Shown here piece by piece: positions 42,054 through 50,991 of a DNA stretch of 64,000 nt. The position numbers were made by a program, and so were the translations under genes. Where the stretch lies: positions 41,982-105,981 of the forward strand of contig NZ_QJJJ01000014.1 of the NCBI RefSeq assembly GCF_003201865.1, written 5' to 3'. The notes below the pieces were generated by a model. It was not told where the DNA came from. It worked only from the letters and a program-made list of their open reading frames with translations, and did not search any database. Within the stretch, counting starts at the first letter, position 1, and each line of letters opens with the position of its first letter. The DNA comes from Methylobacterium sp. B4 (GTDB lineage: Bacteria > Pseudomonadota > Alphaproteobacteria > Rhizobiales > Beijerinckiaceae).

Positions 42054-44105
42054 TCACGCATGGCGGCCCTTCGTATCGGCGTCGGCCGGATCCGGGCGCG
42101 AGGCGATGCGGTAGAACGCAGCCAGCACCAGCGCGAAGACGGCGAGGCTGAGCCAGGGCGTCGCCCCGCCGAGAGCGCCTCCGGCGAAGGCCAGCGAGGC
42201 GCTGCGGCCGCTCAAGGTGTCGGCCGCGGCGAGCAGCACGCCGACGACGCTCTCGCCGACGAGGAAGCCCGAGGCCAGCAGCACGCCCCGGCGCCGTCCG
42301 CTCCCCCGGGCCTCCTCGTCCGCTCCGCGCAGGCGGCGCTCGGCGAGGCGCCCGACGAGGCCGCCGAAGGCGATGGTGACCACCACCTCCAGCGGAAGAT
42401 ACATGCCGATCCCGACGGTGAGCGCCGGGAAGGAGCGTCCGCTGCGCCGCAGGCGCGACTCCAGGGCGACGAGCAGTGCGCCGAGCACCGCGCCCGTCGC
42501 CACCATCGACCAGGGCAGTTCGCCGCGCACGATGCCGCCGGCGATCTGGGTCATCAGGGCGGCCTGGGGCGCGGGCAGCGCCGCGGAGGCGTCCATGCCC
42601 TCCCGCGGCAGGGCGCCGACGAAGCCGTAGGCGTTGTAGAGCAGGCCGAGGAGCGGGGCGATCACCAGGGCGCCGACGCCGACGCCCACCCCGAGCGCGA
42701 CCTGCTGGCGCCAGGGCGTGGCATCGACGAGCTGGCCGGTCTTGAGATCCTGAAGGTTGTCGTTGGCGATGGAGGCGGTCGTCACGACGACGGAGGCCAG
42801 GAGTAGGGCGGCCGCGACGACGAAGCGCTCACCCTCGGGCCCGGCGGCGCGGCCGAGCAGGAGCGGCAGCAGCAGGGCTGCGAGCAGCGTCGTCAGGATG
42901 CCGATGCCGGAGATCGGCGAGGAGGAGGAGCCGAGCAGGCCGGCGAGGTAGCCGCAGGCCGCCGCCATCAGGAAGCCGAAGACGACGGTGAACAGGGTGG
43001 CCACCGCCACCAGGGCCAAGCGCAGGCCGCCCAGCTCCGCTCCCGCGCTGAAGTGGAAGAAGAGCCAAGCCAGCGGCAGGGCGAGCAGAAGGGACGAGCC
43101 CGCGATCCAGGTGATCGGCAGGTCGCGCTCCTGACGCGGCAGCTCGCGCAGGGCGTGCCCACCGCCCTGCGCGGCGCCGAAGGCGGAGCGGATGCTCCCG
43201 AGGATCGAGCGGCCGAGCGAGGCCACCGTCCAGATCGCGCCGACGGCGATGATGCCGGCACCGATCAGGCGGACCTTGTCAGACCAGACCGCCCGGGCCG
43301 CGGCCTCGGCCCCCTCCCCGCCCGCACCGTCGCCGAAGGCCGTCAGCAGCGGCACGGCGATGCCCCAGGCCAGACCCACGCCGACGAGGAGGGCGAGGCA
43401 GGCGCCGAGCCCCACGAGGTAGCCGACGCCGACGAGCGCGGGTGAGAAACCGGTGGCGAGGCGGAACAGGGCCGGGCCCGCGGCCAGCGTTGTATGGAGC
43501 CCGTCGGCCAGCAGCCGGAAGCCGGTGGTGGCCAGCCCGATCGCCCCGCCCGCGCCGACCGCGCTGAGCAGGATGCGCAGGCCGCCGCGGTCGCCCGCCT
43601 CGCCCGCATGCAGCACCTCGGCGGCGGCCGTGCCCTCGGGATAGGGAAGGCCCGCCCCCATCACCAGGGCGCGCCGCAGGGGAATCGAGTAGACGAGGCC
43701 GATCAGCCCGCCGACGAGGCAGACCGCCGTGGTCTCCCAGAAGGGGAAGCCGTGCCAGTGGCCGATCAGCACGAGGCCCGGCAGGACCAGGATGACGTTG
43801 CACAGGGTGCCCGCCGCAGACCCTTGCGTCTGGACGATGTTGTTCTCGAGGATGCCGGAGCCGCCGAACAACCGCAGCAGGCCCATGGCCAGCATCGCCG
43901 CCGGGATCGAGGTCGAGAAGGTGACGCCGGTCTTCAGCCCCATATAGAGGTTGGCGGTCATGAACACGACCGTGATGACCGCGCCGAGCAGAAGGCCGCG
44001 CAGGGTCAGCTCCGCGCCGTGACGGGACGAGCCAGGCGCATCCCGGCCGGACTTCGGGCCGGCCTCGGCCTGCGGGCGGAAGCGTTCTTCGGGTCGGGCG
44101 TCCAC
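42054..44105 (-). CDS. OPT family oligopeptide transporter
   Basis: The 683-residue membrane protein has about 16 hydrophobic helices and OPT-family blocks: FMTANLYMGLKTGVTFSTSI, NNIVQTQGSAAGTLCNVILV, GLPYPEGTAAAEVLHAGE and ANDNLQDLKTGQLVDATPWR. OPT proteins import oligopeptides or metal-siderophore complexes such as iron chelates. The cytoplasmic N-terminus is charged. It is divergent from the DUF1989 gene (183 bases between starts). Substrate cannot be inferred. Confidence 0.93.
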   Translation of the reverse strand: MDARPEERFRPQAEAGPKSGRDAPGSSRHGAELTLRGLLLGAVITVVFMTANLYMGLKTGVTFSTSIPAAMLAMGLLRLFGGSGILENNIVQTQGSAAGTLCNVILVLPGLVLIGHWHGFPFWETTAVCLVGGLIGLVYSIPLRRALVMGAGLPYPEGTAAAEVLHAGEAGDRGGLRILLSAVGAGGAIGLATTGFRLLADGLHTTLAAGPALFRLATGFSPALVGVGYLVGLGACLALLVGVGLAWGIAVPLLTAFGDGAGGEGAEAAARAVWSDKVRLIGAGIIAVGAIWTVASLGRSILGSIRSAFGAAQGGGHALRELPRQERDLPITWIAGSSLLLALPLAWLFFHFSAGAELGGLRLALVAVATLFTVVFGFLMAAACGYLAGLLGSSSSPISGIGILTTLLAALLLPLLLGRAAGPEGERFVVAAALLLASVVVTTASIANDNLQDLKTGQLVDATPWRQQVALGVGVGVGALVIAPLLGLLYNAYGFVGALPREGMDASAALPAPQAALMTQIAGGIVRGELPWSMVATGAVLGALLVALESRLRRSGRSFPALTVGIGMYLPLEVVVTIAFGGLVGRLAERRLRGADEEARGSGRRRGVLLASGFLVGESVVGVLLAAADTLSGRSASLAFAGGALGGATPWLSLAVFALVLAAFYRIASRPDPADADTKGRHA

Positions 44106-44288
44106 GGGCAGAGCTCTCCGGTCTCGCCCCGGGGCGGGACGCTCGCATTTGTCGGGAACCCGAGGGCGGGTTCATCCGATCCCCTGTCGCGCCGCCATCT
44201 GCGGCCAAGCCTGTCCCGCGCCTGACGGCCGGGATCGGCGCGACATGGGGCGGGCGCGATCCCGCCATCAATCAGGAGCGAACGACGA

Positions 44289-44885
44289 ATGAGCCAGACG
44301 GTGCGCCACGAGATCCCGCCGCGCTCGGGGGCCGCCTTCACCCTCGATCGCGGGCAGCGCCTCACCGTCATCGATCCGCTGGGCGAGCAGGTCGCCGACC
44401 TTGTGGCCTTCCGCCGGGACGACCTCGACGAGGTGATCTCCTCGGGCCGCACCATCGACTACGCGTCGCGGATCTTCCTGACGGCGGGCGACCCGATCTA
44501 CTCGAACCGCTCGACCGTGCTCCTGCGCATCGTCGAGGATACGGTGGGGCGGCACGATTTCCTGCTCACGCCCTGCTCGGCCGACACCTTCCGGATCATC
44601 TACGGCGAGGAGCACCCGCACCGGGGCTGCTTCGGCAATCTCGCCGAGGCCCTCGCGCCCTACGGCATCGGACCCGACCGGATTCCGGTCGCCTTCAACG
44701 TCTTCATGCACGTCACCGTCGACGGCACGAGCGGCGAGATCGCCGTGAAGCCGCCGCTGAGCCGGGCCGGCGACTGGGTGAGCTTCGTGGCCGAGACCGA
44801 TCTCATCATCGGCCTGACGGCCTGCTCGGCGCCGCAATCGAACAACTTCTCCTTCAAGCCGATCCAGTACGAGATCGAGTCCTGA
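44289..44885 (+). CDS. DUF1989 (urea carboxylase-associated) family protein
   Basis: The 198-residue protein belongs to the DUF1989/UAAP family. Recognisable blocks are FTLDRGQRLTVIDPLGEQVADLVAF, LLTPCSADTFRII, NVFMHVTVDGTSGEIAVKPP and the terminal LTACSAPQSNNFSFKPIQYE. Members commonly neighbour urea/guanidine carboxylase genes or other nitrogen-compound pathways; the reaction is not settled. No carboxylase is in view. A good ribosome-binding site (aggag) precedes the ATG. It lies 275 bases upstream of the YqcI-type operon, on the same strand. Confidence 0.87.
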   Translation: MSQTVRHEIPPRSGAAFTLDRGQRLTVIDPLGEQVADLVAFRRDDLDEVISSGRTIDYASRIFLTAGDPIYSNRSTVLLRIVEDTVGRHDFLLTPCSADTFRIIYGEEHPHRGCFGNLAEALAPYGIGPDRIPVAFNVFMHVTVDGTSGEIAVKPPLSRAGDWVSFVAETDLIIGLTACSAPQSNNFSFKPIQYEIES

Positions 44886-45160
44886 CGGCATCAGACCCGG
44901 CGCCGGGAGAGTCACGGGAAAGTCCGCGCTACGATGTCGCGGCAAATCAAGAAGACACGCAGATGAGCGCGTCACCGTAGCTTTCCGGATATCCCCAGCT
45001 TCGGCGGAACAATGGCACCGCGATGCGGTTCCCCGCGCAGTTCATCTTCATCGAGGTCCGGCTCGACAGCCTAAGAGCCGGCTTTCCTCTCACGGGCGCC
45101 ACGGCGCCGGACACAGGGTCCGGCGCCCGGTCTTCGCTCGTCCGCTCCGCACGAGGTGTC

Positions 45161-45916
45161 ATGCTGCTGCCTACCGACGACACCGGTCATCCGCTCGCTG
45201 AACGGTTCCGGCACTTCATCCGACAACAGCCCTTCCCCTGCGTCGGCGCCAAATCCGCCCTTTCCCGCGGTCAGATGAAGGTTCTGGTCGCCGGCGACAT
45301 CGCCTCCGAGCGGGATGATGCGCGGATCTACCCGGCGCTGCTCGCCTTCATCTGCCGCTACCGCGCCCGCCGCGACCTGTTCCAGAGCTTCGCCGTCGTG
45401 TTCGAAGGCCCGCGCCGCCTCAGTGAGGAGGCGTTCGAGGCCGCCCTGTGGAAGCGGATGCAGTCCCTGTCCGATCGCGACAGCGTTCTCGGGCATTCCC
45501 AGGATCCCCGTGTCTCGGCCAACCCGGACGATTCCCACTTCTCGATGAGCCTCGGCGGCGAGGGCTTCTTCATCGTCGGGCTGCATCCGGGCGCGAGCCG
45601 GAAGGCGCGCCGCTTCGAGAGACCGGTCCTGGTGTTCAACCTGCACGACCAGTTCGAGCGCCTGCGGGCGGAGGGGCGCTACGAGCGCCTGCGCGACTCG
45701 ATCGTCGAGCGGGACGTGGCCTGGGCCGGCTCGGCCAACCCGATGCTCGCGCAGCACGGCGAGCGCTCCGCCGCGCGTCAGTTCAGCGGCCGGGCGGTGC
45801 CCGACGATTGGGTCTGCCCCTATCACCGCCGCGAGGAGGTGCGCGAATGGGATGCGCAGCAGGTCGCCGCTGACCTGCGCTCGGGCGCATTCGTCGCCGG
45901 ACAGATGGAGGGTTGA
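45161..45916 (+). CDS. YqcI/YcgG family protein (GntA-type N-hydroxylase family)
   Basis: The 251-residue protein has the full YqcI/YcgG pattern: FRHFIRQQPFPCVGAKSALS near the N-terminus, FFIVGLHPGASRKARRF in the middle, VLVFNLHDQFERLRAEGRYE, then AWAGSANPMLAQHGERSAAR and WVCPYHRREE. Family members include GntA, the heme-dependent N-hydroxylase of guanitoxin biosynthesis, so an N-oxygenase role on an amine or guanidine is plausible but inferred. I start at MLLPTDDTG; an in-frame ATG 46 codons upstream would add sequence unlike the family. Its stop is 2 bases before the methyltransferase gene. Confidence 0.87.
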   Translation: MLLPTDDTGHPLAERFRHFIRQQPFPCVGAKSALSRGQMKVLVAGDIASERDDARIYPALLAFICRYRARRDLFQSFAVVFEGPRRLSEEAFEAALWKRMQSLSDRDSVLGHSQDPRVSANPDDSHFSMSLGGEGFFIVGLHPGASRKARRFERPVLVFNLHDQFERLRAEGRYERLRDSIVERDVAWAGSANPMLAQHGERSAARQFSGRAVPDDWVCPYHRREEVREWDAQQVAADLRSGAFVAGQMEG

Positions 45917-45918
45917 GG

Positions 45919-46935
45919 ATGAGCGTGGCCGAGCTTCGGACCCGCCCTGCCCCCAACGACGAGGCTGCGCCCCGGAGCCGCGAGGAGGCGCTTCTCGCCC
46001 TCCTGCGCGCGGTGCGCGAGAGCGGCTATCGCTTCACCACGGTGACGCCGGCGACCCATGCCCGGGTCAATGGGCGGCCTCAGAACGCCGCCGCGCGCTC
46101 CCTGCGGGACGTCCTGGGCTGGAGCCGGCCGTTCCGCGAAGGCGTGATCCCGGCCGAACTGACCGCGTTGATGGAGCGCGCCGGCGTGCTCGACCGATCG
46201 GAGGACGTCGAAGGCGCGCTCCTGAAGGCGCGCATCCGCCTCTCCAGCCTCGACGACGAGTTGTTCCTGCATGCGGCCTACCCGCCGCTCGCCGCCGACG
46301 CCGTGTTCTTCGGCCCCGACACCATGCGCTATGCCGGCGCCGTGCTCGAGCATCTGGAGGAGCGGGCGCGCGCCGGAAAGCCGGCGCCGCGGCGGATCGT
46401 CGATATCGGCTGCGGCTCGGGCGCCGCCGGCATCCTGGTCGCCAAGCGACTGCCGGAGGCGGAGATCATCCTCGTCGACATCAATCCGGCAGCCCTGCGG
46501 GCGGCGCGGACCAATGCCCGACTCGCGGGGGTGGACAACGTCACGGCCCTCCACAGCGACATGTTGCGCGATGTCGAGGGCTCCTTCGACCTGATCACCT
46601 CCAATCCGCCCTTCATGGTGGATGCGGGGGGCCGGGCCTACCGCCACGGCGGCGGCCCCCTCGGGGCAGGCCTGTCCCTGCGCGTCGTCGAGGCGGCGGC
46701 CGAGCGGCTGGCGCCCGGCGGAAGCCTCGTCCTCTTCACCGGCTCGGCGATCGTGGAGGGCGAGGACGGTTTTCGCGCGGAAGCCGAGACGATCTGCGCC
46801 CGAGCCGGGCTCGACGCGTCCTACCGCGAGTTCGATCCGGACGAGTACGGCGAGGAGCTCGACGATCCGGGCTATGCCGAGGCCGAGCGCATCGCGCTGG
46901 TGATCCTCACCGCCACGCGTCCCACCGCACGATGA
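45919..46935 (+). CDS. Class I SAM-dependent methyltransferase with novel N-terminal domain
   Basis: The 338-residue protein has a C-terminal Rossmann methyltransferase with the SAM motif VDIGCGSGAAGILVAK (161-176) and the amino/amide methylation motif NPPF (229-232), as in HemK/PrmC, RsmC and TrmN-type enzymes. The first 130 residues (including SGYRFTTVTPATHARVNGRP and SLRDVLGWSRPF) are not a PrmC release-factor-binding domain and I do not recognise them. It starts 2 bases after the YqcI gene and overlaps the egtD-like gene by 4, so the three are translated as a unit. The substrate probably carries a nitrogen acceptor. Confidence 0.88.
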   Translation: MSVAELRTRPAPNDEAAPRSREEALLALLRAVRESGYRFTTVTPATHARVNGRPQNAAARSLRDVLGWSRPFREGVIPAELTALMERAGVLDRSEDVEGALLKARIRLSSLDDELFLHAAYPPLAADAVFFGPDTMRYAGAVLEHLEERARAGKPAPRRIVDIGCGSGAAGILVAKRLPEAEIILVDINPAALRAARTNARLAGVDNVTALHSDMLRDVEGSFDLITSNPPFMVDAGGRAYRHGGGPLGAGLSLRVVEAAAERLAPGGSLVLFTGSAIVEGEDGFRAEAETICARAGLDASYREFDPDEYGEELDDPGYAEAERIALVILTATRPTAR

Positions 46936-47870
46936 GCGGCGCGGACGAAGACGAGCGCGCCGAGTTTCTGCGGGATGCGCTCGCCGGCCTCTCCGGGCGG
47001 CCGAAGACGCTGCCCGGCAAGTACCTCTGGGACGAAACCGGCTCCGACTTGTTCGACCGGATCTGCTCGCATCCCGACTACTATCCGACCCGACGCGAGA
47101 TGACGCTGCTGCCGCGGGTCGCGAGGGAGGTGGCCGCCCTCGTCGGGTCGCGGGTCAGCGTCGTGGAATTCGGAAGCGGGGCGAGCCGCAAGATCCGCAC
47201 CCTGCTCGATGCGCTCGACGCGCCGGCCGCCTACGTCGCCCTCGACATCTCGAAAGCCTATCTCGAAGCGGCCGTGGCCCGCCTCGCGCCGGACTATCCC
47301 GGCGTGGCGATGACGCCGGTCTGCGCCGATTACTCGAAGCCGGTGCAGCTTCCGCACGGGGCCGCTCCCCGTCCGCTTCTCGGCTTCTTTCCCGGCACCA
47401 CAATCGGGAACTTCGCTCCGGAGCAAGCCCGCAACTTCCTGGAACGCGCGCGGGAGACACTGGGGCCGAGCCATTTCCTGATCGGTGCCGACCCGACGCG
47501 GGACGCGCCGCGCCTGGGCCGGGCCTACGGCGCAGCGGGCGGCCTGATGGGAGATTTCCACCTCAACCTGATCGCGCGGATGAACCGGGAACTCGGCAGC
47601 GACTTCGATCGCACCAATTTCCGGCACGAGGCGCGCCTATGCGACGACCCCTTCCGGGTCGAGGCGCATCTCGTGGCGAGCGCGCCGGCCCGCTACCGGC
47701 TCGGTGGGCAGACGATCGCCTTCGAGGCCGGCGAGAGCATCCGCACCGATACCTCCCACAAATACGCGCCCGAGGCGTTCCAGACGCTCGCCGCCTCGGC
47801 CGGCTGGGAGCCGGTTCGCCTCTGGGTCGATGACGACAGCGGCTTCAGCCTTCACCTGCTGAAGGCGTGA
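46932..47870 (+). CDS. egtD: EgtD-family amino acid alpha-N-methyltransferase
   Basis: EgtD trimethylates the alpha-amine of histidine to hercynine, the first step to ergothioneine. The 312-residue protein has the family blocks KYLWDETGSDLFDRICSHPD, YYPTRREMTLL, the SAM loop EFGSGASRKIRTL (79-91) and FFPGTTIGNF (152-161, with Asn160). Near the C-terminus the substrate-binding motif reads RTDTSHKY (271-278), with Asp273 where characterised EgtD has Glu. No egtB lies nearby. The start overlaps the upstream stop as ATGA. It may make hercynine or methylate another amino acid used by its two operon partners. Confidence 0.9.
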   Translation: MSGADEDERAEFLRDALAGLSGRPKTLPGKYLWDETGSDLFDRICSHPDYYPTRREMTLLPRVAREVAALVGSRVSVVEFGSGASRKIRTLLDALDAPAAYVALDISKAYLEAAVARLAPDYPGVAMTPVCADYSKPVQLPHGAAPRPLLGFFPGTTIGNFAPEQARNFLERARETLGPSHFLIGADPTRDAPRLGRAYGAAGGLMGDFHLNLIARMNRELGSDFDRTNFRHEARLCDDPFRVEAHLVASAPARYRLGGQTIAFEAGESIRTDTSHKYAPEAFQTLAASAGWEPVRLWVDDDSGFSLHLLKA

Positions 47871-47921
47871 GCCGGGCTCGGTTCCGAACACCTGGAACTG
47901 AAAACTTGGCTGTCGGCACTC

Positions 47922-47955
47922 GGACGGGCGGCGCGCCATGACGCGTCGCCCGTCC
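47922..47955. terminator. Bidirectional terminator between egtD and fdhA
   Basis: Fourteen-base arms (ggacgggcggcgcg / cgcgtcgcccgtcc, one mismatch) with a 6-base loop lie between the convergent egtD-type and formate dehydrogenase genes. The symmetry would serve both strands. Confidence 0.6.
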
Positions 47956-47969
47956 GCGGAAACCGCCAG

Positions 47970-50939
47970 CTACTCCGCCGCCATCGGAGCCGCCTCCACG
48001 GGCACGACGCGCGCCGCGCAGAACTTGAACTCCGGGATCTTGCCCAACGGATCGAGGGCGGGGTTCGTCAGGAGGTTGGCGGCGGCCTCGGCGTAGCAGA
48101 AGGGCATGAAGATCATGCCCGCGGGCACGTCCCGGTCGGAGCGGACCTTCAGCTCGACGGCGCCGCGCCGCGTCTCCAGCCGCATCGACCCGCCCGGCCG
48201 GAGACCGAGGCGGTAGAGCTCCTTGGGTGCCATGAACGCCACCGCCTCGGGCTCCAGTGCGTCGAGCACGCCCGCGCGCCGGGTCATCGAGCCGGTATGC
48301 CAGTGTTCGAGCACGCGGCCGGTCGAGAGCACCATCGGGAACTCGTCGTCCGGCACCTCGTCCGGCGGCACGATCGCCGCGGGCACGATCTTGGCGCGTC
48401 CGCTCTCGGTCGGGAAGCCGGCATAGAAGATGATTTCGTTGCCGGGCTGGTCCGGGGCATCGACCGGGTAGGTCACCGCCCCCTCGCGCTCCAGGCGCTC
48501 CCAGGTGATGTTGTTGAGAGACGGCATCACCTGCGCCATCTCGGCGAAGATGTCGGCCGGGCCGCCGTAGTTCCAGTCGAGGCCGAGGCGCCGGGCCAGT
48601 TCCTGGATGATCCACCAATCCTGGCGCGCGTCGCCGGGCGGCGCGACGACGGGCTGGGCGATTTGCACGCGCCGGTCGGTGTTGGTGAAGGTGCCGGCCT
48701 TCTCGGCAAAGGCCGAGGCCGGCAGCACCACGTCGGCGTGGAAGGCCGTCTCGGTCAGGAACAAGTCCTGCACCACGAGATGGTCGAGCATCGCCAGCGC
48801 GTGGCGGGCGTGGTTGAGGTCGGGGTCGGACATCGCCGGGTTCTCGCCCTCGACGAACATGCCCCGGATCTCGCCCGCGTGGATCGCGCGCATGATCTCG
48901 ACCACGGTGAGGCCCCGCTGAGGGTCGAGGGACTGGCCCCAGAACTCCTCGAACAGCTCGCGCACCGCGTCCTTTTCGACCGACTGATAGTCCGGGTAGA
49001 CCATCGGGATCAGGCCGGCATCGGACGCGCCCTGGACGTTGTTCTGGCCGCGCAGGGGATGCAGGCCGGTGCCCGGACGGCCGATCTGGCCGGTGATGAG
49101 GGCGAGCGCGATCAGGCAGCGCGAATTGTCGGTGCCGTGGACGTGCTGGCTGACGCCCATGCCCCAGAAGATGAGCGAGGACTTGGCCCGGGCGTAGAGC
49201 CGCGCGACCTCGCGCAGGGTCTCGGCGTCGATGCCGCAGACCGAGGCCATCTTCTCGGGCGTGAAATCGACGATCTTCTCGCGCAGAGCCTCGAAGTTCT
49301 CGGTGTAGCCGGCGATGTACTGCTCGTCGTAGAGCCCTTCCGTGACGATCACGTTGAGCATCGCGTTGAGCATCGCCACGTCGGAGCCGGGGCGGAAGGC
49401 GAGGTGCCGGTAGGCGTGGCGCGAGAGCGTCTGGCGCCGCGGGTCCATGATGATCAGCTTGGCGCCGCGCTGCTTCACCGCGTTCTTGAGGAAAGTCGCG
49501 GCGACCGGATGGTTCACGGTCGGGTTGGCGCCGATGACCACGATCACCTCGGCGTCGAGCGCCGCCGCGAAGGGCGCCGTGACGGCGCCGGAGTTCAGGC
49601 CCTCCATCAGCGCCGCCACCGACGAGGCGTGGCAGAGCCGCGTGCAGTGATCGACGTTGTTGGTGCCGAAGCCGAGCCGGACCAGCTTCTGGAAGAGGTA
49701 GGCCTCCTCGTTCGAGCCCTTGGCCGAGCCGAAGCCCGCCAGCGCCTTGCGCCCGTTCGTGTCGCGGATCGCCTTGAGGCCGCCGGCGGCGCGGTCGAGC
49801 GCCTCCTCCCACGTCGCCTCGCGGAAATGGGTCCAGGGATTGGCCGGATCGACCTGATCGTTGGCGTCCTTACCCACGTTCTCCAGGCGGATCAGCGGCA
49901 CGGTGAGGCGATGGGGGTGGTGGACGTAGTCGAAGCCGAAGCGGCCCTTCACGCAGAGCCGGTTCTGGTTGGCCGGTCCGTTCACGCCCTCGGCGTAGAC
50001 GATCCGCTCGTCCTTGACCTTGTAGGAGACCTGGCAGCCGACGCCGCAATAGGGGCAGAGCGACTTCACCTCGCGGTCGGGATAGACGGTGCGGGTCTGG
50101 TTGGCGTCGAGATAGGCGGCCGGCATCAGCGCGCCGGTCGGGCAGGCTTGGACGCACTCGCCGCAGGCGACGCAGGTGGAGGCGCCCATCGGATCGTCGA
50201 AGTCGAACACGACCTTGGCGCCGGCGGCGCGGTAGGCCATGCCGATCACGTCGTTGACCTGCACCTCGCGGCAGGCGCGAACGCAGAGATTGCACTGGAT
50301 GCAGGCGTCGAGGTTGACGCTCATGGCCGGGTGGCTGACGTCGCTGGTCCAGCGCTCGGCCGCCGGGAAGCGGCTCTCGGTCACGTCGAGGACGTCGGCC
50401 TGCACCCAGAAATGCGAGGACGGGTCGTGCGAGGTCGCGCGCTCGGGCTGGTCGGCGACCAGCAGTTCGAGCACCATGGCGCGGGCCTTGGTGGCGCGCT
50501 CGGTGGCCGACTTCACCTTCATGCCGATGGCGGGCGTGCGCTTGCACGAGGCGGCGAGCACGCGCTCACCCTCGATCTCGACCATGCAGGCGCGGCAATT
50601 GCCGTCCGGGCGGTAGCCGGGCTCGGGCTTGTGGCAGAGATGCGGGATATGCGTGCCGAGGCGCTTGGCGACCGCCCAGATCGTCTCGCCGGGCTGCGCC
50701 TCGACCTGCTGGCCGTCGAACTCGAAGGTGATGGTCGCGGGCGCAGTCGGGCCGTCCGTGATGCCGTAGGTGCCGGAAGGGTCGGGCGCGGCCTGACCGC
50801 CGGACTTGGCGCCCTGCGAATAAGCGCCGCCGGAGGTCGATGGCGCGCCCCGTGCCGGCCCGCCGGCATCCTGGCGTCCGTCGGCGCGAATCTCGGGCTG
50901 TTCGATTTTGTTGCCGTGCGGTTCGGGGCCGTTGCTCAT
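47970..50939 (-). CDS. fdhA: NAD-dependent formate dehydrogenase (W/Mo) alpha subunit
   Basis: This is the catalytic subunit of soluble formate dehydrogenase 1, which oxidises formate to CO2 at the end of methylotrophic carbon oxidation. The 989-residue chain has a disordered Gly/Pro-rich N-terminus, a [2Fe-2S] domain (Cys102, 115, 118, 132), two [4Fe-4S] ferredoxin clusters (Cys213-223 and 256-266), another [4Fe-4S] site (Cys295, 298, 302, 329), and a bis-MGD domain. The metal-ligand Cys436 is followed by His437 in NVDHCTRLCHASS, as in FdhF (Sec-His). Cys instead of Sec and the overall layout match M. extorquens Fdh1A. It follows fdhB after 52 bases. Confidence 0.96.
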   Translation of the reverse strand: MSNGPEPHGNKIEQPEIRADGRQDAGGPARGAPSTSGGAYSQGAKSGGQAAPDPSGTYGITDGPTAPATITFEFDGQQVEAQPGETIWAVAKRLGTHIPHLCHKPEPGYRPDGNCRACMVEIEGERVLAASCKRTPAIGMKVKSATERATKARAMVLELLVADQPERATSHDPSSHFWVQADVLDVTESRFPAAERWTSDVSHPAMSVNLDACIQCNLCVRACREVQVNDVIGMAYRAAGAKVVFDFDDPMGASTCVACGECVQACPTGALMPAAYLDANQTRTVYPDREVKSLCPYCGVGCQVSYKVKDERIVYAEGVNGPANQNRLCVKGRFGFDYVHHPHRLTVPLIRLENVGKDANDQVDPANPWTHFREATWEEALDRAAGGLKAIRDTNGRKALAGFGSAKGSNEEAYLFQKLVRLGFGTNNVDHCTRLCHASSVAALMEGLNSGAVTAPFAAALDAEVIVVIGANPTVNHPVAATFLKNAVKQRGAKLIIMDPRRQTLSRHAYRHLAFRPGSDVAMLNAMLNVIVTEGLYDEQYIAGYTENFEALREKIVDFTPEKMASVCGIDAETLREVARLYARAKSSLIFWGMGVSQHVHGTDNSRCLIALALITGQIGRPGTGLHPLRGQNNVQGASDAGLIPMVYPDYQSVEKDAVRELFEEFWGQSLDPQRGLTVVEIMRAIHAGEIRGMFVEGENPAMSDPDLNHARHALAMLDHLVVQDLFLTETAFHADVVLPASAFAEKAGTFTNTDRRVQIAQPVVAPPGDARQDWWIIQELARRLGLDWNYGGPADIFAEMAQVMPSLNNITWERLEREGAVTYPVDAPDQPGNEIIFYAGFPTESGRAKIVPAAIVPPDEVPDDEFPMVLSTGRVLEHWHTGSMTRRAGVLDALEPEAVAFMAPKELYRLGLRPGGSMRLETRRGAVELKVRSDRDVPAGMIFMPFCYAEAAANLLTNPALDPLGKIPEFKFCAARVVPVEAAPMAAE

Positions 50940-50991
50940 GCGTCCGCTCCAGGCTCAGGCATCAGGTGAGGAGACATCGTCGGGCTGGGCG

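Noticed and set aside
44990..45160. A second EcfG-like promoter (GGAAC-N17-GTT near 45007) before the YqcI-type operon
   Set aside because: The -10 half lacks the C of CGTT, so the match is too weak to list as a feature.
45023..45160. A 46-codon N-terminal extension of the YqcI/YcgG protein
   Set aside because: The extension has no family support; homologues start near the chosen ATG.
48297..50969. An 890-codon plus-strand frame opposite fdhA
   Set aside because: It is antisense to a complete formate dehydrogenase gene and has shadow-frame composition.
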